A stretch of 64,000 bases of DNA from Lepas anatifera (lineage: Eukaryota; Arthropoda; Thecostraca; Lepadidae), in the NCBI GenBank assembly GCA_034440635.1, contig JAOTON010002243.1:784501-848500 (forward strand). Reading direction: 5' to 3'. The notes beneath the pieces were generated by a model. The model was not told the origin of the DNA, made no database searches, and saw only the letters and a list, made by a program, of their open reading frames with translations. Shown piece after piece: positions 18,920 to 30,905 of this stretch; the stretch's first letter is position 1; each line of letters starts with the position of its first letter. A program made the position numbers and the translations under genes.

Positions 18920-21900
18920 TAGAGGTGGGACTTTCTAGGCCCGGGGGCATGGGGCAAAAGCCCGGCCCAGGCCCGCGGGCTTGGACTGGGCCTGAAGGTC
19001 TGATTTAGGCCAATGCCGGGCTGATAACGGGCTTCACCCAGGCTCATTTCGGGCTTCAACTGAACTGGGACTTCAAAGTAAATTTTCTGTAAGTTAAAAA
19101 GCCTTCTTCAGTACAGACCTTTATTTTCCACTTAAACATAATCTTATTCATGCACCAGCAGCTTTTGAAAATGCATTTACAATTAATTTTAAGACATGGA
19201 CATTTAGAGATACATCAGGAATGTAAAAGCATGAAGCTCTAGCTTTTTGTCTGTTACTCATGCCAGGGTCAAAAGAACGTTACTTAAACCTGTATCAATA
19301 TTTATAATCAAATATTGAATAATGCCTACAGTTGCACATCCATGCTGTAATGTCATCTTATGAATATCCTGACGACTTCAAAATCTTCAAGCCATAACTG
19401 GGTGAACAAAATATAAATTGTGATAGCCTAATTGTTACTTCCATATTGTCAGTATGGCATTTCAAAGGGAGTCATTTAACCAATTTGCTGCTAACATATT
19501 GATACTAACACCTAGCTCTAGCTAGAACATTCTTTCCAGAAGCCTTCTGCTTTAGGTAAAAAGAAAATGCTATCTATGGAGCCATTCCCATGTCCTCCAC
19601 GAAAAATGGCGAAGTGAAAATGTCAGGTACAAACTATCTAGTGGGAGCCCATAATTGTCAAATTGGCTGGCTAACTCTAGATGCAAGAACAAATGTTGAT
19701 AAGTTTGACCCTTCCACAGCTTCATCTTGCTCTTTCATTGCCCAAAAGATGCAGAATCCATTCAGAAAAGGCTAGTATAAGCAAGGGAATAGGCACAAAG
19801 AAAACATGTTTTTGATCGAAGTACTTAAAAACATAAATTAGTCAGTTGTGGGGAGATACTGGGGAGAGCAGTCAGCCTTAGAAGGAACCTTTGGAATTGC
19901 ACCAAAACATGAAAAAACTTGACATTATGTGTTGCCATTTTCCTTGTGGATATACTTCCCTGGCCTCTATGAAATACAACTTCTATTATACTTTAAACGC
20001 CAGACTGTGGAGTCGATTTTCGTAGGATCTCGTTCGGACTTCCTCCACAAGAAGATATTGGGGGTCGGAGCTTTCGTTCTGTATTACAGTACTTCGTCAG
20101 CGATGATCGTTCGGAATATAAGGGGGATAAAAAGACACAAGAGAACACACAGTAGAAAATTTGAGCTCAGAAAAACATGCGACATCAATAATCTACACGT
20201 GACAGCAATAAACCATTGACTTCCTAGAACGACCTAAGAAAGTATCAATACATTAAAAGGCAAAGTTTTAAAACGCATCTTTAATATGGAAACGTTAGAT
20301 TACTAGGTTTAGCAAGAGAGGAGGGGTTTTAAGACAGCTACAATAAAACACGCAATACTCGCAATGCTCACTTATTAATTATATAAAAGAGGGGGAAGCT
20401 ATAAAAAGGGGGATATAGAACAGGAGTGTTCTATAGCCCCGGCCCTCTAGACCACTCCTGTTCTATATCCCCCTTTTTATAGCTTCCCCCTCTTTTATAT
20501 AATTAATAAGTGAGTATTGCGAGTATTGCCTGTTTTATTGTAGCTGTCTTAAAACCCCCTCCCTCTCTTGCTAAACCTAGTAATCTAACGTTTCCATATT
20601 AAAGATGCGTTTTTAAAACTTTACCTTTTAATGTATTGATACTTTCTTAGGTCGTTCTAGGAAGTCAATGGTTTATTGCTGTCACGTGTAGATTATTGAT
20701 GTCGCATGTTTTTCTGAGCTCAAATTTTCTACTGTGTGTTCTCTTGTGTCTTTTTATCCCCCTTATATTCCCAACGACCATCGCTAACGAGATTCGTTCG
20801 ACTTTCCACAGAAGATATTGGGTCGGAGCTGTACTGTATTCAGGTTGTCGCGATGATCGTTCGGTTAGGGGATAAAGTTATTTTTATCCCCTTATATTCC
20901 GAACGATCATCGCTGACGAAGCACTGTAATACAGTACGAAGCTCCGACCCCCAATATCTTCTTGTGGAGGAAGTCCGAACAGATCCTACGAAAATCGACT
21001 CCACAGTATGGCCTTTAAAGCATCGCTAACGAAGCACTGTAATACAGTACGGAAGCTCCGACCCCCAATATCTTTTTGTGGAGGAAGTCCGAACGAGATC
21101 CTACTTCTATTATAAGCTTTGAGCATAACAGCACTTCCCTCCCAAGATACCTTTACTTTACACTTCCCTCCCACTACACTAAAAATGTGCAGAAACAAAG
21201 AAACAGAGAGCACAAAAACATATCCAATATCCAAATTATGGACTTTCGATACGCCAAATTCCGCGGCCTTGAGCAGCTTGTAAAGCTTTGCAAAGCCAGA
21301 GAAGCGTCACATATGAAACAAGTGCGCAAAAAAGTGGCCTATTCTCACTAACAAAACCAAAATACACTACACACTTTGTGCTTATTTTATAAAGCTGTGG
21401 AATTGAAAAAAATATTTTCAAGAGTATTGAAATAGTTTCACTGAAATACACTTACTATTCTGGTAAATTTTTATGAAAAATATTTGCATAAATGATTGCT
21501 CTAATGTAGACAAGCACGGCGCTTCAGATACCTACTAAGCGCAAGCCCGTAAAATACAACAAAACAAACAGAAATAGTGTGCAAGCCCGCATGGTGATGA
21601 ATGTGGATGGATTCGAGTTTTTTTGTGTCAGATTTACTTTTTGGTGGAGATTGGTGCAATCTTTTTATTCCATGTTTGGTGTGAACCTGTTGAAAACTAG
21701 TGGTTCTTCTTCAAGAGATTTATTTATGGCTGGTGGTTTCATAATTCTATATCAATATGGCTGATGGGCCTTGTTGGCCTGTTGGCTTACTTACTTTGCA
21801 GACCGGGCTGACCCAAGCGGAACAATGTTTTGACTATCTTCCAAGCTGTCTAGTGACTAAACTAAAATAAAATGCTCATATGTATCAATTGAGGGACAAT

Positions 21901-22523
21901 GTGAAGGATTTTTGGTCCGTTCACAGCCATTCTGCCATGATATTCTAAAGAAATTTTAGCTGAAAACTTGTCACTGCTCTCTCCTCTATTCATAAACATT
22001 ATTGGAACTCAATCGTGGGGCTCGTGCCATCATATAAATGATTTATAAAAGTGCAATGGTGAAGAAAATGTCTGATGTGAGTGGGCTTATTTCATTCTGA
22101 TTCTTATAGCTGCCATGTGCATACCTCTATCTAGAATGCCCATTGTTTTTATAAGGTGATGCTGTTCATTACCTGAAGTAAGCTTGCATCATAAGCAAGC
22201 CATCTTTCATACTGTGTTTTTTTCAGTATCATTTTCTGCTGAACTATTAAGATAGCTGAGGCTACTGATGCTGCATGCACCTTTTTAATATGGTTTAGGG
22301 TGAAACCAAAACCTTTTCCACGATAAATTGGCTTAAAACATGTATTTGAAACAACTTTAAAGTAAATAAATGTTGTATAAAGTCGTTTATAGTTTTTCCA
22401 TGATACCGGGTCTTCCCAGGCTTGATAAGCCATTTCTTCCACAAACCGGGCTTGTGACGGGCTTCTTAAATCAGCATCAGACCAGGCCCGGGCCTGCAAA
22501 ATTGCCCGAAACTCCCACCTCTA
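18920..22523. mobile_element. hAT-type DNA transposon, non-autonomous or decayed, 3604 bp
   Basis: The left end TAGAGGTGGGACTTTC (18920-18935) and the inverse of the right end (GAAACTCCCACCTCTA, 22508-22523) match except at one base. Both are followed inside by GGCCCGGGC-rich subterminal sequence. The flanking GTAAATAC is duplicated exactly (18912-18919 and 22524-22531), which is the 8-bp signature of hAT elements. I find no transposase or BED finger in any frame, so the copy is either non-autonomous or very decayed. The foldback at 19991-21102 is nested in it. Confidence 0.9.
19991..21102. mobile_element. 1.1-kb foldback (inverted-repeat) insertion
   Basis: A long, nearly perfect inverted repeat has arms of about 435 bp (left, to 20428) and 565 bp (right, from 20453) around a 24-nt loop (20429-20452). 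The right arm carries extra partial copies of the CGAACGATCATCGCT...CAATATCTTCTTGTGG segment (near 20770-20860, 20890-20990 and 21021-21102). The flanks share ACTTCTATTATA (19979-19990 and 21103-21114), a likely 12-bp target duplication. TTAA also sits near both arm ends (19993, 21015). No coding potential. It is inside the hAT element. Confidence 0.85.
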
Positions 22524-22531
22524 GTAAATAC

Positions 22532-24828
22532 TGATACCAAAGCGTCTAATGGGAGCCGATCATAAGCTTTTTCTGCGCTGCCAGTGTGTGAACACCGTGC
22601 ACTAAGCGGGAGTGCAACGCTCCACCAACAGCGTGCCCTTCTCCAAGTGTTGGAATGGGACGGGGGCAGGGGGTCTGGCCCCTACTCCTCGACCGGAACT
22701 TTCCCAATTTCAATCAAATTAGAACAGTCTGGAAGTTAACGTAACCAGCCAGGGCCAAAGACAATAATGAGCCAAAACCCGGTGAATTTGTTTGACCTTG
22801 AGTGGACATTTTTTGTCAGCAGTAGATTTAAGGCTGACTTTCACATGAACGGTTGAAGATTGACAGGCCTCTCACTTTTTCCGGTAGCGATCCTTATGCC
22901 CCTGCCCCTGGACAGTCAGTCACAATCAATCTCGACAGTGATTTTATAGCGGCCCTTTGCTGCTAAGGGAGGCCATCCTCCAGGCGTGAGGGCGGAAAAA
23001 TGATCGCCGCCTCCAAACGGAAGTATTTTCCCCGCCACTGTGTTGACTGCGAGTTTCCCTAGAGTCAGGTCCTTCATTGGGCGTTGCTGCGAAAACAGAC
23101 TTCTTTCAAACAAAAACATCTCCCAAACCTGATCGGTGCGCTGGCTGTGTTTCCTCCGTGCCGGCACAGCCTCTGGCCTTGATAGTGGAGAAGGGCGGCC
23201 AACGCTGTGCTCAGTCTACACCAAACTTCGTCTCGTAGGATCAGGAGTTGGTGTAATGAAAAACCTATGACTGGAGCTAGTGGATGCAAAAGTGTTCTTA
23301 GATCTGAAAGGTAACGACGATAAAACTGGACGGCGTGGCCCGGGCAATAGTTACGGCAATTTGTGACCGGGATTTACCACGGCACTTTTGTTACGAAAAG
23401 TCGTTCCCCTGATGTCAGAACTTTGAATGGTGCTTTCACAATAAGAGTGCGTGTTATTCTAGTGTGCCAGCTTTCATTCGAGTGTTTCTCGACAGTTTGC
23501 TCGGGCTAACCACCAGGAAACACGAAAAGCTAGATATGGCCGTCGTTTGTTTTGTCGAGCGTGATTATTCAACAAGTTGACTAGTTTGGCTGATGTTAGT
23601 ACTAGATTTAGGTTGGATTTACATATCTTGACTAGCTTATGTCGTCAACCATCGAACGGACTTGGGCACTGTCCAGCGCCTACTGAGTGTATGTGCTCGG
23701 GTGTTTCTGTCTCATGTGTTTTTTATTCAGATATGTATTTAATTTGCAAAACAGCTGATTAGCTACTCTGTATTGTTTTTCACCTTACGTGTGCTTAGTT
23801 TGAGCGGTTACAACGTGATATCTATCATTTGGTTCTGGGTAATCTTCTTCACTTGGCCCTGCTGGGGGATATTCTACCGACGCATTCCTGCCCCATTCCT
23901 GCCCCTGTCCCCGGCGTGAATCCAATCGCAATTCAGCTGGTGAAAAACGCTAACCAGATTCGGGACGTCGGATAAGCCCTCTTGCAGCGTGCGTGGCTGA
24001 GTAACGAAGATGAATGGGCCCGGTCATTTACTGACTCGGGCTAAATGGAAGTGGTTCGATGAAACGCCCGGCTGCGTTCTCCGTCAAGTGGTGGGAAAAC
24101 ACCAGTGGCTCTGGTTAGTGACAACGAAGAAGAAGGATCAACTGTGTCAGACGTCCTGACATTGAACAAATGATTTACTTCGATCCCATTGAGTGAACAC
24201 TGCAACTGTGACACAATTATTCTACCATACATTTCACATATCGGATAGCTCAGGAAGCAAGGTGAAATAGTTGCACTTGCATGATTTTCACGGAGGGGAA
24301 AGGGGGGGTTTGTGATACACCAAATGCCAGTGTTATACGGTGCATGATACGATCACGATAGCCCGATAAAATAAGTCATGAGAATCTTCGAAAAATTGTA
24401 ATGCACGCACTTGCTATTTCATAATCCTCATACTTAGATTACGAGTTGCATTTCGAATTGGTGATAAAAGTGCTGAATGAGACAATATTTGGAAAGGTAT
24501 TTTGGCATCGTCCCGTCTGAAACAAGAACTATCGTGATAATATTCTCGAAAGAGAGCTGTTCATGATAACTGAATACAACGCAGAAAAAGCCTAACCCCG
24601 CTGTCATGGAGTCCATCTTTTCCGTTTCCAATGCGCGTTAAGAAGTCGGCTATGGACGGCCAACGTTTTTGTGAAGACCAAGATATCATTCTAAAGTGGT
24701 AATATCATTGCCATTTACACCATTACCATGATACCACTACCATTTATACCATCATGGTATTTACGTGCCATTGCCTCGGGTATAATAAAACTATGCAAAC
24801 GAAAATTGTGATATGTTCATTCATATTA
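22532..24828. other. No recognised gene
   Basis: I recognise no gene, RNA or repeat family. At 24700-24770 the words ACCATTACCATGATACC and ACCATCATGGTATTTAC form weak local palindromes. Confidence 0.4.
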
Positions 24829-24858
24829 TATTATATTATATTATATTATATTATATTA
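24824..24858. repeat. (ATATT)n microsatellite
   Basis: About seven copies of the pentamer ATATT/TTATA run through 24824-24858. Confidence 0.9.
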
Positions 24859-26059
24859 TGTTCTTAAATATTATGCATAATATCACTATCAGTGAAATCA
24901 TTTCTGGAAAGTTATCAACGATATTATTTCGGAAAAAATTTACTCTGATGTCTCCTAAGACTGCCTGTTCCTGTCACAATGAACGACACACAGGGCCAAC
25001 TAGGATTGATGAGAACTTGCAAGGCACATAGTTCCAACCCACCATATGCCTATCTCGAGAAGTATGGAAACAAAAGGGTCTTAATCTTTCTGGTTAGCTG
25101 CAATTTGAAGAATCCAGTTTACTCTCTTCCAATGCTGTTAGCTCTAGCCCGTGTACGACTGAGCATTCGTTACTATTTTACGACGCGTTAGAAGTCAATG
25201 TGTATCAACAAGCGTATGTGTATAACAGGATGTAAAAAACATATTCGCGTTTACAATTGCTTACACCTATTGATTTATTTTATTCATAGCCTGTATCAAA
25301 TGATAATGCTTTACGTTAGCTCATTTTGAAATTCCTAAAAACTGCATGGTCTTTCAGCTTCAGTATTTATATAATCACACCAAATGTTTAAGATATGTCG
25401 TATCATTTGCCTCGTCGGGGTCTGAATGGGACAATTTGTTAGGGCTCGCGTTTGGCCGCATCACTTGACTCTGCAGTAATCCAAAGGTCACGGGATCGAG
25501 ACCACCCAGAGACAGGATTTCAGGCACAGCTGATCCCTTTTCCTTCTCGGCGCCACGCAATCTCAAAGTTATAGTGTAGTGTGACTCGATACAAAAAAAC
25601 TCGTATCATGAAGCCGCACACAATAAATATAGTGACGTTGTAGCTACGTTAAGCACTGATGCGTGCTCGGCAAAGTATCCCATACATCACAAATAGCTTG
25701 ATTTTGCTTCATTTTCTAGCCTCAAAAGACACTTCAGCCAGGGCAAAAACTAGACTACGTCATAATTTCTTTTGTGGCTGCTAGTTTATAATTAGCTTCA
25801 ATTATGCCGCTTGGAAAGTATCTAGGTAGTGTTATATCTATTTTGAATTTGCATCTCCCATTTATTCAGGTATAATGAGCAACAGGACATATATACATGC
25901 ATGTGGATGAATACATAAGAAGGATACATCCCTCATAAAGCTCAAGTCGAGGCATGTAGATAAGAAAAGAGAAAACATCCATGTTTACAATCCATTAGAA
26001 AATAAACCACCTAAACACACTCAAAATGGGCGAACAAGTCAGACATAATACATGAACTG
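24859..26059. other. No recognised gene; weak tRNA-like fragment
   Basis: At about 25443-25507 GTTAGGGCTCGCGTTTGG and, 45 bases on, GGTCACGGGATCGAGACC resemble degenerate A and B boxes, possibly a SINE head. Nothing else is recognised. Confidence 0.3.
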
Positions 26060-26791
26060 AGCCAGACATAAACTGATGTCACGAAAGGTCAGAAAGTGAC
26101 CTTGCCGGACATTAAATGAAAACCAGTGACAAGAGATACACCATGAGGTTTAATTCAGCGCTCTAGCTTGATTGGGTCAAAAGTTATCGTCAAAGTACTG
26201 TTTTTGACCCTGATTTATTAAATATATATTCCAGTATTTTTATACCTATTGCCTAAGGTCAGGTACGAGCCATTGGAAATACATGGGAAATTCGTTTAAA
26301 CTGAATTACTTAGTAAGTGATGGTGGCAGAGCATTTATTTTAACGGCATTGGGTTCCCCTCATCCTTGCAGTTCTAATGATATTAATTTTGACCTAACTT
26401 GACCTTGACCTGACCTCAGTTCAGGTTAAATCCTATATTTGACCTGGTTTGACCTAGCAAGGTCATATTATTTGTCTTTCGATTCAGGTTGCTGCGAAGA
26501 TGGCTATGGTCTAGATTGTCTTGCTTTATCTTTACTAGTTCAGATGTAATGAACAAAAACCTTCATCTACATGTTATCCCTATGGTGGCATGCCTTAACA
26601 CTAGTGACCTTAAATGTCGACTGCCAAAAAAATGACTCAAATTTATTTATAGAGAATTAGATGGGCTATCCAAAACCATTTACCGTTTTCCGCTATCTAG
26701 CATGGTTCTAGATATTTTAGGAGAAGCGCGGGTACCCACGCCCCCCCCGTGAAAGCGAAGGTGGCTTAGACCTTCATGAATGGGCGTTTAT
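26060..26791. mobile_element. Family A element, copy 4, left-truncated
   Basis: It is collinear with family A copy 2 (same orientation) over CAGTTCTAATGATATTAATT..., TTGACCTGACCTCAG, TTCAGATGTAATGA, ATGTTATCCCTATG and the right end GGGTACC...GTGAAAGCGAAGGTGGCTTAGACC. The right terminus GGCGTTTATCA is a decayed form of CACGTGTTAA. The left part begins within the ACGAAAGGTCAGAAAGTGAC block also present at 7155. Non-coding. Confidence 0.7.
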
Positions 26792-28130
26792 CACAGAATG
26801 ATGAAAATGAAACAGTGATATGTGTAAAAGGGATTTCACGGAGGGAAAATAGCATAATATGTCTAATCTTGTTACCATACTCACTCTTACTGTTCCGTCA
26901 ATGGCGGCAATTTTGACAAAAAATGCCGTCACCTTGAAATTTTAGGTGGCTAACGGGTTTCTTAAAAGAGCTGTCTTTAAGTAGTATATGTTCCAACTTT
27001 GGTGTTTGCATCCAGATTTGAACGATTTTTACAGTTATCTGCTCAACTATAATGGAATGTTAATATCTGTGTAGGCAAGTATACCCACTCTAAAAGTGGA
27101 CCAATAAAAACAAAATGTAATAAAAAGTGTATCTACCCAGCAGATGGGTGCCGAAAATAGGTATAAGCCGTTTTTATTCGTCACAAGCCTCTGACTGCCA
27201 ACTCAAAGCTCTTTACGTGCTAGATGGTGGCTGGGCACCAACTTGCTTTAGCAGCTTTAATCTCCAGCGGAAAGTTGGGCGAGTTAAGAAGGCACGTGCG
27301 CAAAAGAGAGCGGCTGCACCGGTTTTGTTTTGACAGGATGACACAACTTTTGTAGACAAGGTGAAACGACCCTTGGGTAAACCGTGAACAGAACCTTGAT
27401 CCTGGTGGCAAACAAGCAGACTTCATAAGAACTCCGGGTCTCTTTTCAGTTCGATGCACGAGGAGAGTTTCTTTTAAAGGGTTCGCGACCATGCAACAGA
27501 CTGCGCCCCCTCTCGTCTGAAAAATGTGTGGAAGCTGCCTTTTTGCAAGATAATCTAGCTCTCTCCTGCCAGTGCACGACTCCCCATGGTACCAAAATAT
27601 ATCTAAGGATGAATGTTGTTATCCGATCATGGCTAACCAAATAATTTCCATGGATGTTAATTTACATTCCCATGCGGGCAAAGACAGCGGATCGGGGGGC
27701 ACCGTGTCCCCATTGGACGGACAAGGGGGCACAATCATTGAGGAGACCCCTTTAAATCGGCGAAGATAGCAATGAAGCGGTGCTTGGTCTGGGGTTTCTG
27801 AAAGAAGCTGTGAGCTTGTAAGATGTTTCACCCACCCACAGAGTCTAACAGCAAACCACTGTTGCTTTCCTCAGACATAATATTTATCGCACATAGAATC
27901 CTCAATCTCATTGTTTAACCTCTCCCATGACCCAACATGGACCAGACAGGGATCACTGAGAATGACAGGCGTTAAAATTTGGTAGTCGTTGACGAGGCAT
28001 GTGGTCATAATCATTGAGGAACCCACTTATGAATAGCCCCCTGTAAGGAGCCCCCTTGTAAATAACGGTCCGGCGTAAAAAAAAATCCGAGACGGATTTC
28101 AATCTGGTCAGACTGCCGTCCTGTTAACAC
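26792..28130. other. No recognised gene
   Basis: No domain or repeat family is recognised. Several short open frames overlap on both strands without visible motifs. Confidence 0.4.
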
Positions 28131-28279
28131 ATAGGCGTAGGAGCGTCCAGAATATTGGGGGGTGGGGCAGCGGGCATTTTGAAGTCATTTCTTTCCAGTC
28201 AACGCCATAGGGTTAATGGTTAAGAATCATAAATATTGGGGGCCATGGCCCCCTGGCCCACCCGTTCCTACGCCTATGC
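28131..28279. mobile_element. 149-bp inverted-repeat MITE (CATAGGCGTAGGA ends)
   Basis: The left end CATAGGCGTAGGAGCG (28131-28146) is the inverse of CGTTCCTACGCCTATG (28264-28279) apart from one base. Related ends occur at 48815 and 54585. No clear target duplication is visible. It interrupts or truncates the downstream side of the minus-strand retroelement protease. Confidence 0.6.
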
Positions 28280-28750
28280 CACATAGTCTGAATCTACCGA
28301 AAAGTCACCATCAGTACGCACTGAAATACACGAAACAGACCTAGGCGGTATACGAATAGGTTTCTTGAGCCTTATCTTCACTTTCCCTGACGTAACGGAA
28401 AAGTCCAAAAGCAGGCGATTGGCAAGAAGAAAGTCGGTCTCAAGAACGCAATCGTGCAGGAGGTTTTCGACAACATAAAAGTAAAAATGTTTTTCCTGCT
28501 GACCATCCTCAGTCATTATCTTAACGGGCGGGCTGCACGTACCAAGGGCTTTCAATGCATGATTCGACGCAGAAACAAGTTCAGTTTTAGTGTGCTGAAG
28601 ACTCACATTGGGGGTGATTATTTGGAGCACTTTACTGTCTATCAGGAATTTTTCACTGCCTGAGTCTAGCAAACAATCGCTTATGACAAATCCATTGACT
28701 GAAGCCCTGGTAACTGGCAGGGAAACACGTCCTACCGCATGCGCCCGCCC
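28274..28750 (-). pseudogene. LTR-retrotransposon aspartic protease (retropepsin)
   Basis: Minus-strand frame with the retropepsin signature. CLLDSGSEKFLID supplies the catalytic Asp in D-S-G-S, flanked by the expected hydrophobic strand and followed by an S/T-rich beta region. Then VLETDFLLANRLLLDF matches the family's G-x-DFL second signature. These proteases cleave Gag-Pol precursors of Gypsy-type LTR elements. The frame opens upstream to about 28786 without a native start. No reverse transcriptase follows: the reading ends at 28274, where a short MITE begins. With the gag and zinc-knuckle remnants upstream it forms a decayed 5' half of an element. Confidence 0.8.
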
Positions 28751-28756
28751 ACGAAC

Positions 28757-28800
28757 TCGTTTGGGCAGTGGCCGGCACCGCCGCACAACCAGCAGCGGAC
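28757..28800 (-). pseudogene. Degenerate nucleocapsid zinc knuckle
   Basis: In a third minus-strand frame CWLCGGAGHCPNEF fits Cys-x2-Cys-x4-His-x4-(Cys), but the last position is Phe (TTC for an expected TGC or TGT). Such knuckles bind genomic RNA in Gag. It lies directly upstream of the protease and downstream of gag, the normal order. The change of frame on both sides shows decay. Confidence 0.6.
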
Positions 28801-29584
28801 AGCACCTGACCGGCGACCTTCGATGACGAAATCTCTGGCCTCGGGCGTGACGTCACACGGCGATCTGGGGTCACCGGAGCCTCGCGATCCCTGCAACGTG
28901 CGAGACCGACCAGCCCCGCCCCGCTGGCCGCCAGGGGCGGTGGCGCTTTCCGCAGAGGGCTGGTTGCGTGCCCCGTCCGATGCTGAGCCGGTCCATCGTA
29001 TCGATCTCCAGCTGCGGCTGTCGTATCTTCCTCCATTATTTGTATTCCGCGGCGACGCAGAGCGGCCTCTCCTTTTGTTGCAGCATTCTCGCAGAATTCA
29101 GACGGATGGTATGCTCCCCAACGTCCAGTCCTGGATCCGCCTGCCCGGCTCTCGGCGCTGCCGTACCACGCGCGGCTGGCGGGCGGGGACCAGCTCAGGT
29201 CACGTGATCCAGCCGCCGGCCGATCTCCACCGCCCGGAGCGCGCTGGACACAGCGCCGGTTCTGGCTCCACTGAAGCCCTGTTCCACCTGTGCACTTTTA
29301 TACCAATCAGCGGGCCGTGTTGCGCCTACGTCACAGGATTGTAGCCTCCCCGGAACTAGTTCTAGGTTTTAGGGCTGATGGCCTGCTGTTTGCGCTGATA
29401 AAATAGAGTGCACGAAGGCAGCCTAATATTTTTAATGGTATAAGGTTGAAGTTCCTTTGTTACACAACTAGAGGCGATTATGGCGGATATTTTTTTCTGA
29501 GGCTGAGGTCCTCTGACAAAACTGGACCTAGCTTGAGATCGCCTGCTGGCTTTCCATATCAGCCCAGCGGACGTGCTGTGACCT

Positions 29585-30149
29585 ACCTGGCTGACCTGGC
29601 AACTTGAGCCGCTTCCAAGTGCTCCTCTCTGTTTAGCTCATCGAGGCTGTCCTGGAATGTCTGCGCCTTTTGACGTGACAAGAGGCATCGCTCAGAGTCA
29701 CTCAGTCCAACCAAAAAATGACTATATAGCGCAGCGTCGTAAGATGGAACACATATTCTCTTGACATGATCATTCTCATAAAAAACTCGGGACACGCCTG
29801 TCGGATCAGCTTCCGTACCTGGAGCCCATAGTCCTGGGCCGACGTGGTACCCTTGGTCAGGGCAGCCAATTCCTGCGCCGCGTGGTCAGCGCACCGTCCA
29901 GCACCTCCGAAATGCTCTTCTAGCTGAGTCTTGATGACAGCCTCAGTCAGCTCACCACCGGAACCTTCGATGTCGTTGACTACAGTCAAAGCTTGGCCAT
30001 GACAACTTGCTGCAACTATTTGTCCTGGAGAAACCACCGAGGAGTGCTAGTCTGTCGAACTGGAGAAGAAAATCTTCGGGAGGCACTGACCCATCATAGG
30101 TAGGAAAATCACCGATAGCCACCGAAATACTCGCCATCCTAACCTCCAT
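29585..30149 (-). pseudogene. Gypsy-type Gag capsid remnant, frameshifted
   Basis: Three minus-strand frames together make a capsid-like region. From 30149 comes an N-terminal start (FPTYDGSVPPEDFLLQFDRL), then IKTQLEEHFG and AAQELAALTKGTTSAQDYG (helix and tw-x-L-like region, in a second frame to about 29760), then FLVGLSDSERCLLSRQ and QDSLDELNREEHLEAAQ (third frame to 29585). This order is the usual one of Gypsy/Mdg1-type capsids (retrotransposon gag family). At least two frameshifts break it. A primer-binding-like site lies just upstream, supporting the start near 30149. Confidence 0.7.
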
Positions 30150-30166
30150 TCCGCGCTAGCACTGGG

Positions 30167-30190
30167 TTCTGACCGCTGCCACCATGTCAG
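30167..30190 (-). promoter_or_regulatory. Candidate LTR end and primer-binding site
   Basis: On the minus strand CTGACA is followed at once by TGGTGGCAGCGGTCAGAA. An LTR ending in CA next to a TGG-starting stretch is the expected arrangement for priming by the CCA end of a tRNA, and it lies 20-40 bases upstream of the gag start. The LTR itself is not delimited. Confidence 0.5.
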
Positions 30191-30333
30191 TGCTCCGGCT
30201 GAGCTCCCACAGATCCACACAGCGCGCTAGTCAGCCAACGAATGTATTGCCACCGCCGGGGGCCCGTCAGTGACCCGCCGGTCGCCCAACACAGGTGAAG
30301 CAGGGGCGCGCTCAGGCACACATGGGTGACACT

Positions 30334-30905
30334 TCTAAACTGAACAGCAACGCTTTCCTAACTGAACAGCAACGCTGTCTTTCAAACTGAACAGCAACGC
30401 TGTCCGACTGAACAGCAACCCTGTCCTAACTGAACAGCAACGCTGTCCTGACTGAACAGCAACGCTGTCCGGACTGAACAGCAACGCTGTCCTGACTGAA
30501 CAGCAACGCTGCCCGGACTGAACGCAACTGTCTAACTGAACGAAACGCTGTCTTCTAAACTGAGCAGTAACGCTGTCCTAACTGAACCCCAACGCTGCCC
30601 TGACTGAACAGCAACGCTGTCTTCCAAACTTAACAGCAACGCTGTCCTAACTGAACAGGAACGCTGTCTTCCAAACTGAACAGCAACGCTGTCCTGACTG
30701 AACAGCAACGCTGTCCTAACTGAACAGCAACGCTGTCCTGACTGAACAGCAACGCTCTCCTGACTGAACAGCAACGCTGTCCTAATTGAACAGCAACGCT
30801 GTCCTGACTGAACAGCAACGCTGTCCTGACTGAATATAATAACGCTGTCCTGACTGAACAGCAACGCTGTCCTGACTGAACAGCAACGCTGTCCTAACTG
30901 AACAG
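30334..30905. repeat. 22-bp minisatellite (CTGAACAGCAACGCTGTCCT)
   Basis: Around 25 units of the 22-bp type ACTGAACAGCAACGCTGTCC, with some 24-bp variants (CTTCCAAACTGAACAGC), fill the region. It lies just beyond the decayed Gypsy LTR/gag boundary and may be part of the old LTR. Reading frames through it are artefacts. Confidence 0.95.

Noticed and set aside
30532..30864. Minus-strand frame with repeated CSVRTALLFSQ
   Set aside because: It is the translated 22-bp minisatellite, with no independent coding evidence.
30334..30905. CRISPR-like array of repeats
   Set aside because: Units are contiguous with no unique spacers, so this is a minisatellite; the genome is eukaryotic.
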